Source: CAYYJR01 sp964472305 (lineage in GTDB: Bacteria > Armatimonadota > Hebobacteria > CAIYQO01). Taken from it: DNA of 64,000 bases. Of the stretch, positions 36,952-44,920 are shown piece after piece. The notes under the pieces are model-generated. The model did not search any database. It saw nothing but the letters and a program-made list of their open reading frames with translations, and was not told the DNA's origin. How positions within the stretch are numbered: the first letter of the stretch is position 1; every line of letters begins with the position of its first letter. The stretch covers positions 1 to 64,000 of the forward strand of contig CAYYJR010000019.1 of assembly GCA_964472305.1 (NCBI GenBank), written 5' to 3'. A program made the translations under genes and the position numbers.

Positions 36952-37239
36952 TTAGGCTTTCGGTGGTTGAAAGATGGAGAAGGCGATATCGCGAAGGCAT
37001 AGCGCATCATTGGCAAAACCGAGATGCATTGTTGCGGTCACCGGATGCGCGACAGAGAGGGAGTGCTGGGTTGTGAAGCTGACGGGTGCTTCGCAACAGG
37101 TGCATATACAGACAGCTTCCGCTTCACCATGGCCGTCGTCATGGGCGGCAATGCAGGGTGCGGAGATAAACAAGAACGCACCCATAAGGATTACCGCCAG
37201 TATTCGAAACCATCGTTTATTCGGATCATGCATATACAA
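36952..37239 (-). CDS. Small exported cysteine-rich protein of the metal-efflux locus (copy 1)
   Basis: 95 residues: signal peptide (to about residue 31, ending CIAA), a His/Asp-rich patch (HDDGHGEAEA), then CICTCCEA and a C-terminal FQPPKA. It shares the pattern C-x-C-x2-C-[ED]-A, then 37-38 residues, then FQPP with the protein at 38512-38895. It is upstream of and co-directional with the TolC gene, so it may open the efflux operon. A periplasmic metal-binding or metal-delivery role is inferred from composition and context. The ribosome-binding site is weak (ATGs at 37239 and 37233). Confidence 0.6.
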   Translation of the reverse strand: MYMHDPNKRWFRILAVILMGAFLFISAPCIAAHDDGHGEAEAVCICTCCEAPVSFTTQHSLSVAHPVTATMHLGFANDALCLRDIAFSIFQPPKA

Positions 37240-37429
37240 GAGGATATTATGAGGAGAGATCGCACACCTGTCAATGAGCAGATCGCCTGTATTCCCTGGT
37301 TAGGAGAGATCAGGTGATGATTAGCGTTCACCATGCGTGAAGTAAGCATGCCGTGCGCCACAGGCTGTAATACGGATCTGAATGCTGGGAACATATTCGC
37401 AGCGATATCAAGCGGCAGCCTTCCCCGAT

Positions 37430-37455
37430 GATCTGCTGGGGGGATCTGCTGGGGG
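37430..37455 (+). repeat. Perfect 13-nt tandem duplication upstream of the riboswitch promoter
   Basis: GATCTGCTGGGGG occurs twice head-to-tail (37430-37442, 37443-37455) and ends one base before the -35 hexamer. It could be an activator-type site or a chance duplication. Confidence 0.6.
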
Positions 37456-37456
37456 A

Positions 37457-37486
37457 TTGACAACGGATATTGACGCATGGTATCTT
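37457..37486 (+). promoter_or_regulatory. Promoter of the Mn riboswitch unit
   Basis: A consensus TTGACA (37457-37462) and TATCTT (37481-37486) are separated by 18 nt and lie just before the aptamer. One of the best promoter matches in the window. Confidence 0.75.
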
Positions 37487-37490
37487 GATT

Positions 37491-37573
37491 TCAGTGAAGG
37501 GGAGTAGCTAGATCAGGGGGAGTCAACATCCTGGCGAAAGCCTGGCTCTTCCAGCCTCCGACAAGGCTTAGTG
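37491..37573 (+). ncRNA. yybP-ykoY (Mn2+-sensing) riboswitch aptamer
   Basis: The hallmark GAAGGGGAGTAGC (37495-37507) and GTCAACA (37522-37528) are present, followed by a GCCTGGC...CCAGCC paired region. Members of this RNA class bind Mn2+ and turn on exporters such as MntP, TerC/Alx, P-type pumps and UPF0016/GDT1 proteins. It lies directly before a GDT1 gene and is followed by an intrinsic terminator, so Mn2+ binding probably prevents termination. Confidence 0.88.
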
Positions 37574-37627
37574 AGACCTTTGCGCGGTCACCGATTTTAT
37601 TGGTGCCAGCGCAAAGGTCTCTTTTTT
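37574..37627 (+). terminator. Expression-platform terminator of the Mn riboswitch
   Basis: A perfect 12-bp stem (37574-37585 with 37609-37620), extended by inner pairing, ends in CTTTTTT. It lies 38 nt before the GTG start of the exporter gene. Confidence 0.9.
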
Positions 37628-37664
37628 ATGTCTTTTCAGGCAAGGCGAGTGCAAGGAGAATAGC

Positions 37665-38405
37665 GTGGACGCATTCTGGCTGTCATTTGCGATGGTGTTT
37701 ATCGCTGAACTCGGGGACAAGACACAACTGGTGGCCTTGTGCCTCTCCAGCCGGTATAACGCCTGGGTGGTGCTGGGGGGTATCACGGTTGCAACGCTGG
37801 TGGTGCACGTTATCTCTGTCCTCTTGGGTGGTGGGGTCGGCCATTTCGTCCCGGTCACCTGGATCAATCTTGCTGCAGGACTCGCGTTTATCGGCTTTGG
37901 GCTCTGGACGCTTCGCGGCGATACATTAGAAGACGAGAACTGCGGCGCCACGCGCGCAAAATCTCCCTTTTTACTGGTGGCGACCACGTTCTTTCTGGCT
38001 GAATTGGGCGATAAGACCATGCTGAGCACGGTCACGTTGGCTACCGGCCATGCGTTGATTCCGGTCTGGCTTGGCTCGACTCTCGGCATGGTCGTCTCGG
38101 ATGGATTAGCGATCATCGTTGGGCAGATACTCGGAAAGCGCCTGCCAGAGCGTGCCATCCAAATCGGCGCCGCTGTCATTTTCTTCGGATTTGGCCTCTA
38201 CAGCGGTGTGAAAGGCGCCATCGCGTTACCGGCGTATAGCTGGGTGATTGCCGGCACCGTCACTGCGGCGATGTTGGTCTGGTATCGCATCCAGACCTTA
38301 TGCGACCAATGCGCTGCATTACAACGGATGACGAGTGAACTCGTGGATCCGACGGTTGAGCAAATCCTTCAACCGGTGGGCATCGGCAATGAGGCATTGA
38401 ATTAG
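37665..38405 (+). CDS. TMEM165/GDT1 (UPF0016) family divalent-cation exporter, probably Mn2+
   Basis: 246-residue inner-membrane protein with six to seven helices. It has the two inverted E-x-G-D-[KR]-[TS] signatures (ELGDKT at 15-20 and 113-118) that define the family and coordinate cation. GDT1 proteins exchange Mn2+ or Ca2+ for H+; bacterial members such as MneA are Mn2+ exporters. The Mn riboswitch upstream strongly supports manganese. The GTG start at 37665 is set by AAGGAG 6 nt upstream. A soluble tail of about 45 residues with two cysteines (LCDQC) follows the last helix. Confidence 0.93.
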   Translation: MDAFWLSFAMVFIAELGDKTQLVALCLSSRYNAWVVLGGITVATLVVHVISVLLGGGVGHFVPVTWINLAAGLAFIGFGLWTLRGDTLEDENCGATRAKSPFLLVATTFFLAELGDKTMLSTVTLATGHALIPVWLGSTLGMVVSDGLAIIVGQILGKRLPERAIQIGAAVIFFGFGLYSGVKGAIALPAYSWVIAGTVTAAMLVWYRIQTLCDQCAALQRMTSELVDPTVEQILQPVGIGNEALN

Positions 38406-38511
38406 TGTGTAATGGGTATCTTCATTTGCGACCATTGGACTCCCAGGGTCGGTCGCTTCTCGCCAGACATTCCCGCGGGGTGGCGAGAGCCGCGTAGTAA
38501 GGATGAATTGC

Positions 38512-38895
38512 ATGAAAGGTTTGTTCGGTACATCCTGGTCGGTGCGATGTCTGTTATTGGCATTCTTCTGGACGATTTGTCTCGCCGGGAGTGCCAATGC
38601 TGTCACTGCGCACCACTGCCAGGATGCTCCGACGTCGATGTGTGAATGTATTGATTGCGATGCATCCGACGAAGGCATTGTCCAGGGTGTCGCCACATCG
38701 TTGGTCATGACACTTCAGGCGTCGTTGGCCACAATACCTCTCCTGATCACGCAACAGAATCTTTCCCCGATTATCTTCCAACCCCCTGAAGTGGCATGCG
38801 CCAGCGCGGTATTAGTGCGTTTGCGTATGGCGGTGTGTCGTCAATCTTTTGCCGTCTCAGAACCGAAGCCGACTTCATCGGCAGAGCGGGTATGA
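38512..38895 (+). CDS. Small exported cysteine-rich protein (copy 2)
   Basis: 127 residues with a signal peptide (to about residue 30, SANA), a HHCQDAPTSMCECIDCDA patch and FQPPEV 37 residues later. It is homologous by pattern and spacing to the protein at 36952-37239, with a longer C-terminus. The start at 38512 is preceded by AAGGA; an ATG at 38503 lies inside that signal. It lies between the GDT1 and TerC genes on the same strand. A periplasmic metal-binding function is inference. Confidence 0.6.
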   Translation: MKGLFGTSWSVRCLLLAFFWTICLAGSANAVTAHHCQDAPTSMCECIDCDASDEGIVQGVATSLVMTLQASLATIPLLITQQNLSPIIFQPPEVACASAVLVRLRMAVCRQSFAVSEPKPTSSAERV

Positions 38896-39063
38896 GGATT
38901 GGCCTTCATGTCACGACACAGCCCCCACTCATCCGGTCACCACACATGCCGTGGCACGCATGGGAGCAGGTAACCGCATTCCGCGTACCCATCATTGATC
39001 GTGTTTTTCTCTAGCGAGTACCACCGAGTACTCCACACGCTGTTTATTAGTATAGGAGCTCTG

Positions 39064-40047
39064 ATGTCGGAATCGATCTATTTATGGGTTGGGTTTAACG
39101 CGTTTGTCCTGGTCATGCTGGCACTCGATCTGGGGGTGTTTACCCGTAACGACCATGTCATTACCTTTAAGGAAGCCATTCGTCGTAGTGTCATATGGAT
39201 TGGCCTGGCATTAGCTTTCGCCGGTGGCGTCTATCTGTGGCGCGGGCAAGAGGTCGGGCTGCAATTCCTTACCGGCTACTTGATTGAGGAGTCACTTAGC
39301 GTTGACAACCTGTTCGTCATGCTGATGATCTTCACGTATTTCCGCGTTCCGGCAACCTATCAACATAAAGTCCTCTTCTGGGGCATTCTCGGCGCGCTGG
39401 TGCTGCGTGCGATCTTCATCATTACCGGTGTCGCGCTCATTGAGAAATTCCACTGGATGATCTACCTCTTCGGAGCCCTCCTGATCTTTACCGGCATCAA
39501 AATGGCGCTCGAGAAAGACAAGGAGCTTCATCCGGAGCAGAACCCTGTATTGAAGCTGTTCCGGCGGTTGATGCCGGTCACCAACGATTATGTCGGCGGC
39601 AAGTTCTTTGTGCTGCAAGACGGGAAACGCTGGGCAACCCCGTTAATGGTGGTGCTCGTGCTCATCGAGACGACGGACTTGATCTTCGCCGTCGACTCTG
39701 TACCGGCGATCCTTTCCGTCTCCCGTGATCCTTTTATTGTCTACACGTCGAACGTGTTCGCGATTCTCGGCTTGCGGGCATTGTACTTTGCGCTGGCGGG
39801 CATGATGCATCGGTTCCATTACCTGCATTATGGCCTTGCGGTAATCCTCGTCTTTGTCGGTGGCAAGATGTTGTTGTCCGAAGTCTTTCACGTGCCCATC
39901 GGGGTGGCACTCGGCGTTGTGCTCGGTGTGTTGGCGCTCTCGATGATAGCCTCGTTACTCACGTCGCCACCGAGTGTTGATCAGTCAACGCCATCTGTTC
40001 CACCATCCGAAACGATGGCACCCACCACGCCGGATCAAGTTATTTAG
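39064..40047 (+). CDS. TerC/Alx-family integral membrane protein
   Basis: 327-residue protein with about nine helices. It carries the acidic membrane motifs EESLSVDNLFVML (75-87) and LIETTDLIFAVDSVPAIL typical of TerC. The closest described role is Mn2+ export by Alx/MeeF/MeeY-type TerC proteins, partly during metallation of secreted proteins; others belong to tellurite-resistance (ter) systems. AGGAG precedes the ATG at 39064; the earlier in-frame start at 38995 is unsupported. Context next to the Mn riboswitch/GDT1 unit favours manganese. The soluble C-terminus is Ser/Pro/Thr-rich. Confidence 0.92.
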   Translation: MSESIYLWVGFNAFVLVMLALDLGVFTRNDHVITFKEAIRRSVIWIGLALAFAGGVYLWRGQEVGLQFLTGYLIEESLSVDNLFVMLMIFTYFRVPATYQHKVLFWGILGALVLRAIFIITGVALIEKFHWMIYLFGALLIFTGIKMALEKDKELHPEQNPVLKLFRRLMPVTNDYVGGKFFVLQDGKRWATPLMVVLVLIETTDLIFAVDSVPAILSVSRDPFIVYTSNVFAILGLRALYFALAGMMHRFHYLHYGLAVILVFVGGKMLLSEVFHVPIGVALGVVLGVLALSMIASLLTSPPSVDQSTPSVPPSETMAPTTPDQVI

Positions 40048-40166
40048 CCTATTAAGGCGGAGGAGGAACACCGCAATATGACTTCGTGCGATATCGTCTG
40101 TACCTGGATCGACCAGGTGATCAGCCAGTACTGAACCGAGGTGACAACTCTATGAAAGGAACGCTC

Positions 40167-40517
40167 ATGAATTGTCCTGTCTGTGATGCGCCGTTGCGCG
40201 CGATTCAAAAGTATGGTGTTGAGGTCGACATCTGCCCCGGTTGTAAGGGGATTTGGCTCGACCGCGGCGAGTTGGAAAAGATCATGGCGATGGAAGCCGC
40301 TGGTGGGCCGTCGCCGGAGTATACCGCGAGTGCCTCGATGGAAAGCCGTCGGCGTGAAGAACAACCACGGTATTATGACGAGTATCGGCACCGTGATGAT
40401 GACCATGACGACGACAAACACCGTCGTCCGCAGTATGACCAGCACGGGCGGCCCCTGCAGAAGAGACGTGGATCATGGCTCGGTGACATCTTGGGTGGTC
40501 TTGGTGGCGATGATTAA
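40167..40517 (+). CDS. TFIIB-type zinc-ribbon protein
   Basis: 116 residues. The N-terminal zinc ribbon is CPVC (3-6) plus CPGCKGIWLDRGEL (C23, C26), a zf-TFIIB domain with the characteristic WLDRGEL. The rest is highly charged with a His/Asp-rich run (HRDDDHDDDKHRR) that could bind metal, and ends in GSWLGDILGGLGGDD. The ATG at 40167 is preceded by AAAGGA; the upstream ATG at 40152 lacks a site. Function of the family is unknown. Confidence 0.8.
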   Translation: MNCPVCDAPLRAIQKYGVEVDICPGCKGIWLDRGELEKIMAMEAAGGPSPEYTASASMESRRREEQPRYYDEYRHRDDDHDDDKHRRPQYDQHGRPLQKRRGSWLGDILGGLGGDD

Positions 40518-40707
40518 CCATGCCCGCCGTGCGGAGACGGCATATGCTTGACGGCAATAGCGCGGTGGCATCCTGTGATTCGTGGGTACAGGATGCCACC
40601 GGAAAGATTGCCCCACGCGCGCAGCCTGTCGGCATCGGCAATGGCCAGATACTCCTTGTGTGTCAATGCCTCACTCCCCGCACACCAAGCTTTAGGTATA
40701 AGTCACG

Positions 40708-43107
40708 ATGATGCCTGATAATCTATTACACGATGGATTCAGTGAATTTGTCATCCTCCTGTTGGTGGCTGCCGTCACGGGAGTCGCGGCAATACGCTTA
40801 CGCCAACCACTCGTGATCGGTTTCATCGCCGTCGGCATTCTCGCCGGCCCATCAGGGCTCCAGTGGATTCAGTCGGCTGACCAGATCCATGTCCTGGCGG
40901 AAATGGGATTGGCGTTGCTCCTGTTCGTCGTCGGCCTGAAGTTGGATTTGCACATCATCCGCACCATGGGGATGGTCGCCGTCATCACCGGACTGAGCCA
41001 GGTGGCGCTCACCCTGGGTCTCGGGTATCTGCTGGTGTGGTGCCTGGGTATGACGCCGATCACCGCGCTGTATGTCGCACTCGCGCTCACCCTGTCCAGC
41101 ACGATCATCATTGTAAAACTGCTGTCTGACAAACAGGAAACAGAATCGCTGCAGGGACGCTTGACACTCGGCATCCTCATTGTCCAGGACTTGGTCGTCG
41201 TGCTCGCGATGATTGTGCTCTCCGCAGTGTCCGGCGACGTGGTCATCCATCCGGCTGTGCATACGCTGGTTATCCTGGCTAAAGGCGCGGTATTCCTCGT
41301 GGGCATCTGGGCAGCCACCGTGTATCTGTTGCCACGAGTGCTCCCCCTCCTGTCACGCTCGACAGAACTACTGGTACTGTTCGGCATCGCGTGGGCGCTG
41401 GCGTTGGCACTCCTGGCTGAGACGTTGGGCGTCGGCAAAGAAGTCGGCGCGTTCCTGGCTGGCGTCTCACTCGCCTCCACGGCGTATCGCGACATCCTCG
41501 GCGCAAAGCTGGTGAGCTTACGCGATTTCTTGCTGCTCTTTTTCTTCATCGAATTAGGGAGCCAACTCGATATCGGCTCACTGGGGGCACAGATCATCAC
41601 GTCATTGGCGTTGGCGGGCTTCGTGTTGCTGGTCAAGCCGGTGCTGGTGATGTTGATCATGACCAGGATGGGATACCGCAAACGCATCGGGTTCAAAACC
41701 GGCCTGTACCTGGCGCAAATCAGTGAATTTTCTCTCATATTGATCGCAATAGGCGCGAGCGCGGGACATGTCACACAAGACACCGTCGGTGTGGTCACTC
41801 TCGTGGGATTGATCACCATCGGCCTGTCCAGTTATTTCATCCAACATGCCCAGGGGTTATATGATCGGCTGGCGCCAGTGCTGACCGTCTTTGATCGGCA
41901 GCGATCGCATCGTGAAGATGCGACGGCTATGATAAACGGATCGGATGCTGATGTTATCCTGTTTGGGATTGGCGAGTATGGCAGCAATATCGCCGATCAT
42001 CTGCAGGCTCGCGGACGCACGGTCCTCGGGGTCGATTTCGATCCGCAAGCGGTGACGGCATGGACCACTCGTGGATGGCGGGCGGTGTTCGGGGATGCGG
42101 AAGACCCGGACTTCGCGGCAACGCTTCCGTTGGCCTCGGTCCGGTGGGTAGTCAGTGCCATCCGCGAACCGCAGAGCAACATCGCCCTGGTGCGCGCGGT
42201 GCGCCATACGGGTTACACCGGGAATGTTGCCTTCACAGCGCGCAATCGTGACGAGGGACAGGCGTTGCTCGACGTGTCGCCGGGGCTCCTGCTCGTGCCA
42301 TTTGAAGATGCCGCTGTCCAGGCGGTGGACTTACTCTTTCTCACTGAAGAGCAGATCGCGAGGGAAACTATGGACAATCTTATCGAGAAGATGCGTAACC
42401 ATTACATCGTGTGTGGCTATGGCCGTATGGGCCAGCAAATCGTGAAAGACTTTCGACGGCAAAACGTGCCGTTTGTGGTAATCGAAGATAACCCGGAGCA
42501 AGTGCCAAAGCTCAAAGACGAGAATCTCCCCCATATCATTGGCAAAGCCAGTCATGACGAGATGTTAGTGCAGGCAGGGATCGTGCGTGCCAAGGGACTG
42601 ATCGCGGTCGCCTCGACCGATGAGGAGAATGTCTTCATTGTGCTGACCGCGCGAGGCATCAATCCGCATCTGGATATTGTCGCACGCTCGATCCGGGAGG
42701 AAAATGAAGATAAACTCCGTCGCGCTGGCGCCAATCGCGTCATGTCCCCCTACGTGCTCGGTGGGCGGCGTATGGCAGCCGCCGTCATCAAGCCCGGCGT
42801 GGTCGATTTTTTGGATCTCGTGATTCATGGTGACAAATTCGAGACCGACATCGGGCATATCACCGTGCCCCCCGGCGCAACGGTGATCAACGCTACCCTG
42901 CAGGAACTCGGATTATGGCAAGCGTGTGGCGTGACAGTGTTGGCACTGCAACGCCTCGGTGAAGATCTGCAGGCGAATCCATGCCCGGATGCCGTACTCC
43001 AGGAAGGCGATGAGTTGATCATCATGGGCACCATGGCACAAATCGAAGCCACGCAGCGGCATCTACAGCGCACCGTGACCGGCGAATCACCCGTTGCCGA
43101 TGGGTGA
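40708..43107 (+). CDS. CPA2-family cation:proton antiporter with two RCK (TrkA) domains
   Basis: 799-residue protein. Residues 1 to about 385 form a Kef/GerN-like antiporter domain of 12-13 helices (GFIAVGILAGPSGL, GLALLLFVVGLKLDL). Two RCK N-domains follow: FGIGEYGSNIADHL near 415 and CGYGRMGQQIVKDF near 570, then a TrkA-C module at the end (VLQEGDELIIMGTM). This is the KefB/YbaL-like plan with an extra RCK unit, so transport is probably of K+ or Na+ gated by nucleotide or another ligand. The start has only weak ribosome-binding support (AGG 12 nt upstream). Confidence 0.9.
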   Translation: MMPDNLLHDGFSEFVILLLVAAVTGVAAIRLRQPLVIGFIAVGILAGPSGLQWIQSADQIHVLAEMGLALLLFVVGLKLDLHIIRTMGMVAVITGLSQVALTLGLGYLLVWCLGMTPITALYVALALTLSSTIIIVKLLSDKQETESLQGRLTLGILIVQDLVVVLAMIVLSAVSGDVVIHPAVHTLVILAKGAVFLVGIWAATVYLLPRVLPLLSRSTELLVLFGIAWALALALLAETLGVGKEVGAFLAGVSLASTAYRDILGAKLVSLRDFLLLFFFIELGSQLDIGSLGAQIITSLALAGFVLLVKPVLVMLIMTRMGYRKRIGFKTGLYLAQISEFSLILIAIGASAGHVTQDTVGVVTLVGLITIGLSSYFIQHAQGLYDRLAPVLTVFDRQRSHREDATAMINGSDADVILFGIGEYGSNIADHLQARGRTVLGVDFDPQAVTAWTTRGWRAVFGDAEDPDFAATLPLASVRWVVSAIREPQSNIALVRAVRHTGYTGNVAFTARNRDEGQALLDVSPGLLLVPFEDAAVQAVDLLFLTEEQIARETMDNLIEKMRNHYIVCGYGRMGQQIVKDFRRQNVPFVVIEDNPEQVPKLKDENLPHIIGKASHDEMLVQAGIVRAKGLIAVASTDEENVFIVLTARGINPHLDIVARSIREENEDKLRRAGANRVMSPYVLGGRRMAAAVIKPGVVDFLDLVIHGDKFETDIGHITVPPGATVINATLQELGLWQACGVTVLALQRLGEDLQANPCPDAVLQEGDELIIMGTMAQIEATQRHLQRTVTGESPVADG

Positions 43108-43613
43108 ATATGATGAATCCGTTCTTTCTGGCAGCGATCCCTGTACGGAGGGGAACCGGTGGACAGGAGGGAGGTAGTCCACAAATACAGGGACACAAAA
43201 ATACAAATAACTGCAGGAAAACTACAGAGACAAGGTCAATACCGTTCAATTCTCCCGCTCACGGCTTCTTCCTGCGGACCATTGCAGACATGGGGGGTGT
43301 CCGAGTGGCAGCGGGTGAATTGAGTCGGCGATCAAACAAGTGGTGCCGGCGCGAGCGAAACAGGCGGGCATGTGGTGGAATCCCCCGCATTTACACCGGG
43401 TGTTGACCGCACGGTGTGCGGTATTGAGTAGCGACCGGGCACTGGCCTGTGCGCAAACGAAAGCGGCAAAACGGACTGGCGCGCCGGGCTGGGCGTCGTC
43501 CCGTCCCCATCCGGCTTCCGCTCCGTCGCGCCGCCCCCGAGTGGCGCATGAGACAACCGGCGCTGGGCCACTGTCATAGCGGCAGATGAGGCAAATGGTA
43601 AGGCAAGCGTTCA

Positions 43614-43636
43614 GGTTGTGAAAATAGATCACAACC
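43614..43636. repeat. Short perfect inverted repeat
   Basis: GGTTGTGA (43614-43621) and TCACAACC (43629-43636) flank a 7-nt loop. It lies immediately before the CRISPR-repeat-like sequence. Possible operator or hairpin. Confidence 0.5.
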
Positions 43637-43642
43637 GTTGCG

Positions 43643-43683
43643 TGCACCCGCATCCCCCGTCAAAGGGAGATGAGGATTGAAAC
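43643..43683 (+). repeat. Orphan CRISPR-repeat-like sequence (single copy)
   Basis: The segment ends in GATGAGGATTGAAAC, the very common 3' end of type I/III CRISPR repeats. Its interior has CATCCCCC and GGGAGATG, which form an imperfect stem as repeats do. Only one copy is visible; neither side shows another repeat at spacer distance, and no cas gene is present. Confidence 0.4.
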
Positions 43684-43744
43684 ATCGAGCGCCGGCAGAT
43701 TCGTTCCTATCTGGAGGTGGTCTCCCGTCGTCAGGCGCGCGGGT

Positions 43745-44920
43745 TTACCCTTCAGTGTCCGTATCGATCTCCCACGGCGCGGGGGGAAGCTCCAGCGCCT
43801 CGGAAGGAGAACCGGTGAGCGGTCTGATAATGGGGATTTTCTCGCGTACGATGAAGGATTTGCGGTGATCGCCGCGCTGCACGGCCTTGCGTGAGGGGAA
43901 GGGGTCCCAGCCGCCGAGTAGCGAGGTGCGCTCGCACCAGGGGCACGAGTTCAGGCTGAAGCGATAGAAATGCTGGGTATTTTTTCGGCACAGGCGCAGG
44001 TTGCTTTCGGCTACGTCCAGCGCTTGCTGCCACGAAGCCGCGCCGGGACGCAGCGCGGGGGTGTTGTGCCCGATCTCGAAGCACAACCGGATAAGGTTGC
44101 GCACGTCGGGATACAGCAACCCGATGGGCGGCGCCAGCGGCATCGGCTCGTAGGGACACGCTTGCGTGGAGCTGTATGGGTAGTGATGCGCGGCGATGCG
44201 CTCGCCCAGCGGTTCGGGATCGCCGCCGGCAGTGAGCCGTCCGGCGAAGGGATGGGTGCCTTCCATCAGCAGCAGAAAGACCAGCACCGCCAATCCGAAA
44301 TTATCGTGCTCTGGCTTGCGGTCGATTTCGCGAAAGCGCACGCTCTGCAGTTCGGGCGGAGTGAATTCCGGCTTGCCCACGGGGCAACGGAAGGTGCGCT
44401 CCGCGGTGGGCACCTGGAAGGAATCGGTATCCACCAGCGTCACCAGCGCCATTTCGTTCACCAGGATATTGGATTCGTTCATGTCGCCGATGACGTAGCC
44501 GCGGCTGTGCAGCGCGTGCACGGCGGCGGCCAGGTTGCGCGCGGTGCGAATCAGGTAGCGGTAATGGAACATCGGGCAGTGCTGGCGGCGCGTTTTCGGG
44601 TTGTAGAACTCGAACACCGAGCGCATGTTGTTCACGCGCGGCATCACAAATCCCACGCAGCGCGGTTCCGGTTCCACGGTGAACAGGCGTTCCTGCGGCC
44701 AGGCGATGGAGGGATGCCCGATATTGGCCATCGGATCGACCGGCGGATTGCCGATCATCACCGCCAGCTTGTCGGCGTGCTCCGGCGAGGGGTGGTGATA
44801 CACTTTCGCCACCAGCGACTCGATGTCATTGACGACATACAGGTAGGCCTCCCCGCCGAGTGCCAGGGGATGCGGGTTCAATGTGACCGTGCGTCCGCTT
44901 GTTTCAAGCCGAAATTGCAT
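43745..44920 (-). CDS. YegI-like protein kinase of a TerY-P triad
   Basis: 391 residues. A diverged Ser/Thr kinase fold: LVAKVY (K39 as ATP-lysine), the catalytic loop reads GDMNESNIL (D146, N151) in place of HRDLKPxN, and the Mg loop reads DTDSF (D164) in place of DFG. These substitutions match the YegI/TerY-P kinase family. The C-terminal region has CRKN and CPWCER cysteines, perhaps a small zinc site. It is encoded last in a three-gene set with PP2C and VWA genes and overlaps the PP2C gene by 17 nt. It presumably phosphorylates a stress-response target. Confidence 0.85.
   Translation of the reverse strand: MQFRLETSGRTVTLNPHPLALGGEAYLYVVNDIESLVAKVYHHPSPEHADKLAVMIGNPPVDPMANIGHPSIAWPQERLFTVEPEPRCVGFVMPRVNNMRSVFEFYNPKTRRQHCPMFHYRYLIRTARNLAAAVHALHSRGYVIGDMNESNILVNEMALVTLVDTDSFQVPTAERTFRCPVGKPEFTPPELQSVRFREIDRKPEHDNFGLAVLVFLLLMEGTHPFAGRLTAGGDPEPLGERIAAHHYPYSSTQACPYEPMPLAPPIGLLYPDVRNLIRLCFEIGHNTPALRPGAASWQQALDVAESNLRLCRKNTQHFYRFSLNSCPWCERTSLLGGWDPFPSRKAVQRGDHRKSFIVREKIPIIRPLTGSPSEALELPPAPWEIDTDTEG

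Larger units (their letters stand above)
43108..43744. other. Intergenic region at the right edge of the metal island
   Basis: No convincing gene. Short frames in several directions lack start signals and protein-like text. The interval carries an 8-bp hairpin (43614-43636) and a single CRISPR-repeat-like sequence (43643-43683), annotated separately. Confidence 0.6.

Noticed and set aside
37191..37478. Minus-strand frame over the riboswitch promoter region
   Set aside because: It overlaps the start of the Cys-rich protein and the sigma-70 promoter, has no ribosome-binding site and no protein-like features.
38896..39063. Second Mn riboswitch before TerC
   Set aside because: The GGGGAGTAGC and GTCAACA signatures are absent here, and there is no terminator hairpin.
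43290..43370. tRNA-Leu/Ser-like start (TGTCCGAGTGGC)
   Set aside because: The D-arm-like string is present, but no anticodon stem, T-arm consensus or matching acceptor stem follows.
43614..43744. CRISPR array
   Set aside because: Only one repeat-like unit is present; no second copy at spacer distance on either side and no cas genes, so only an orphan repeat is reported.
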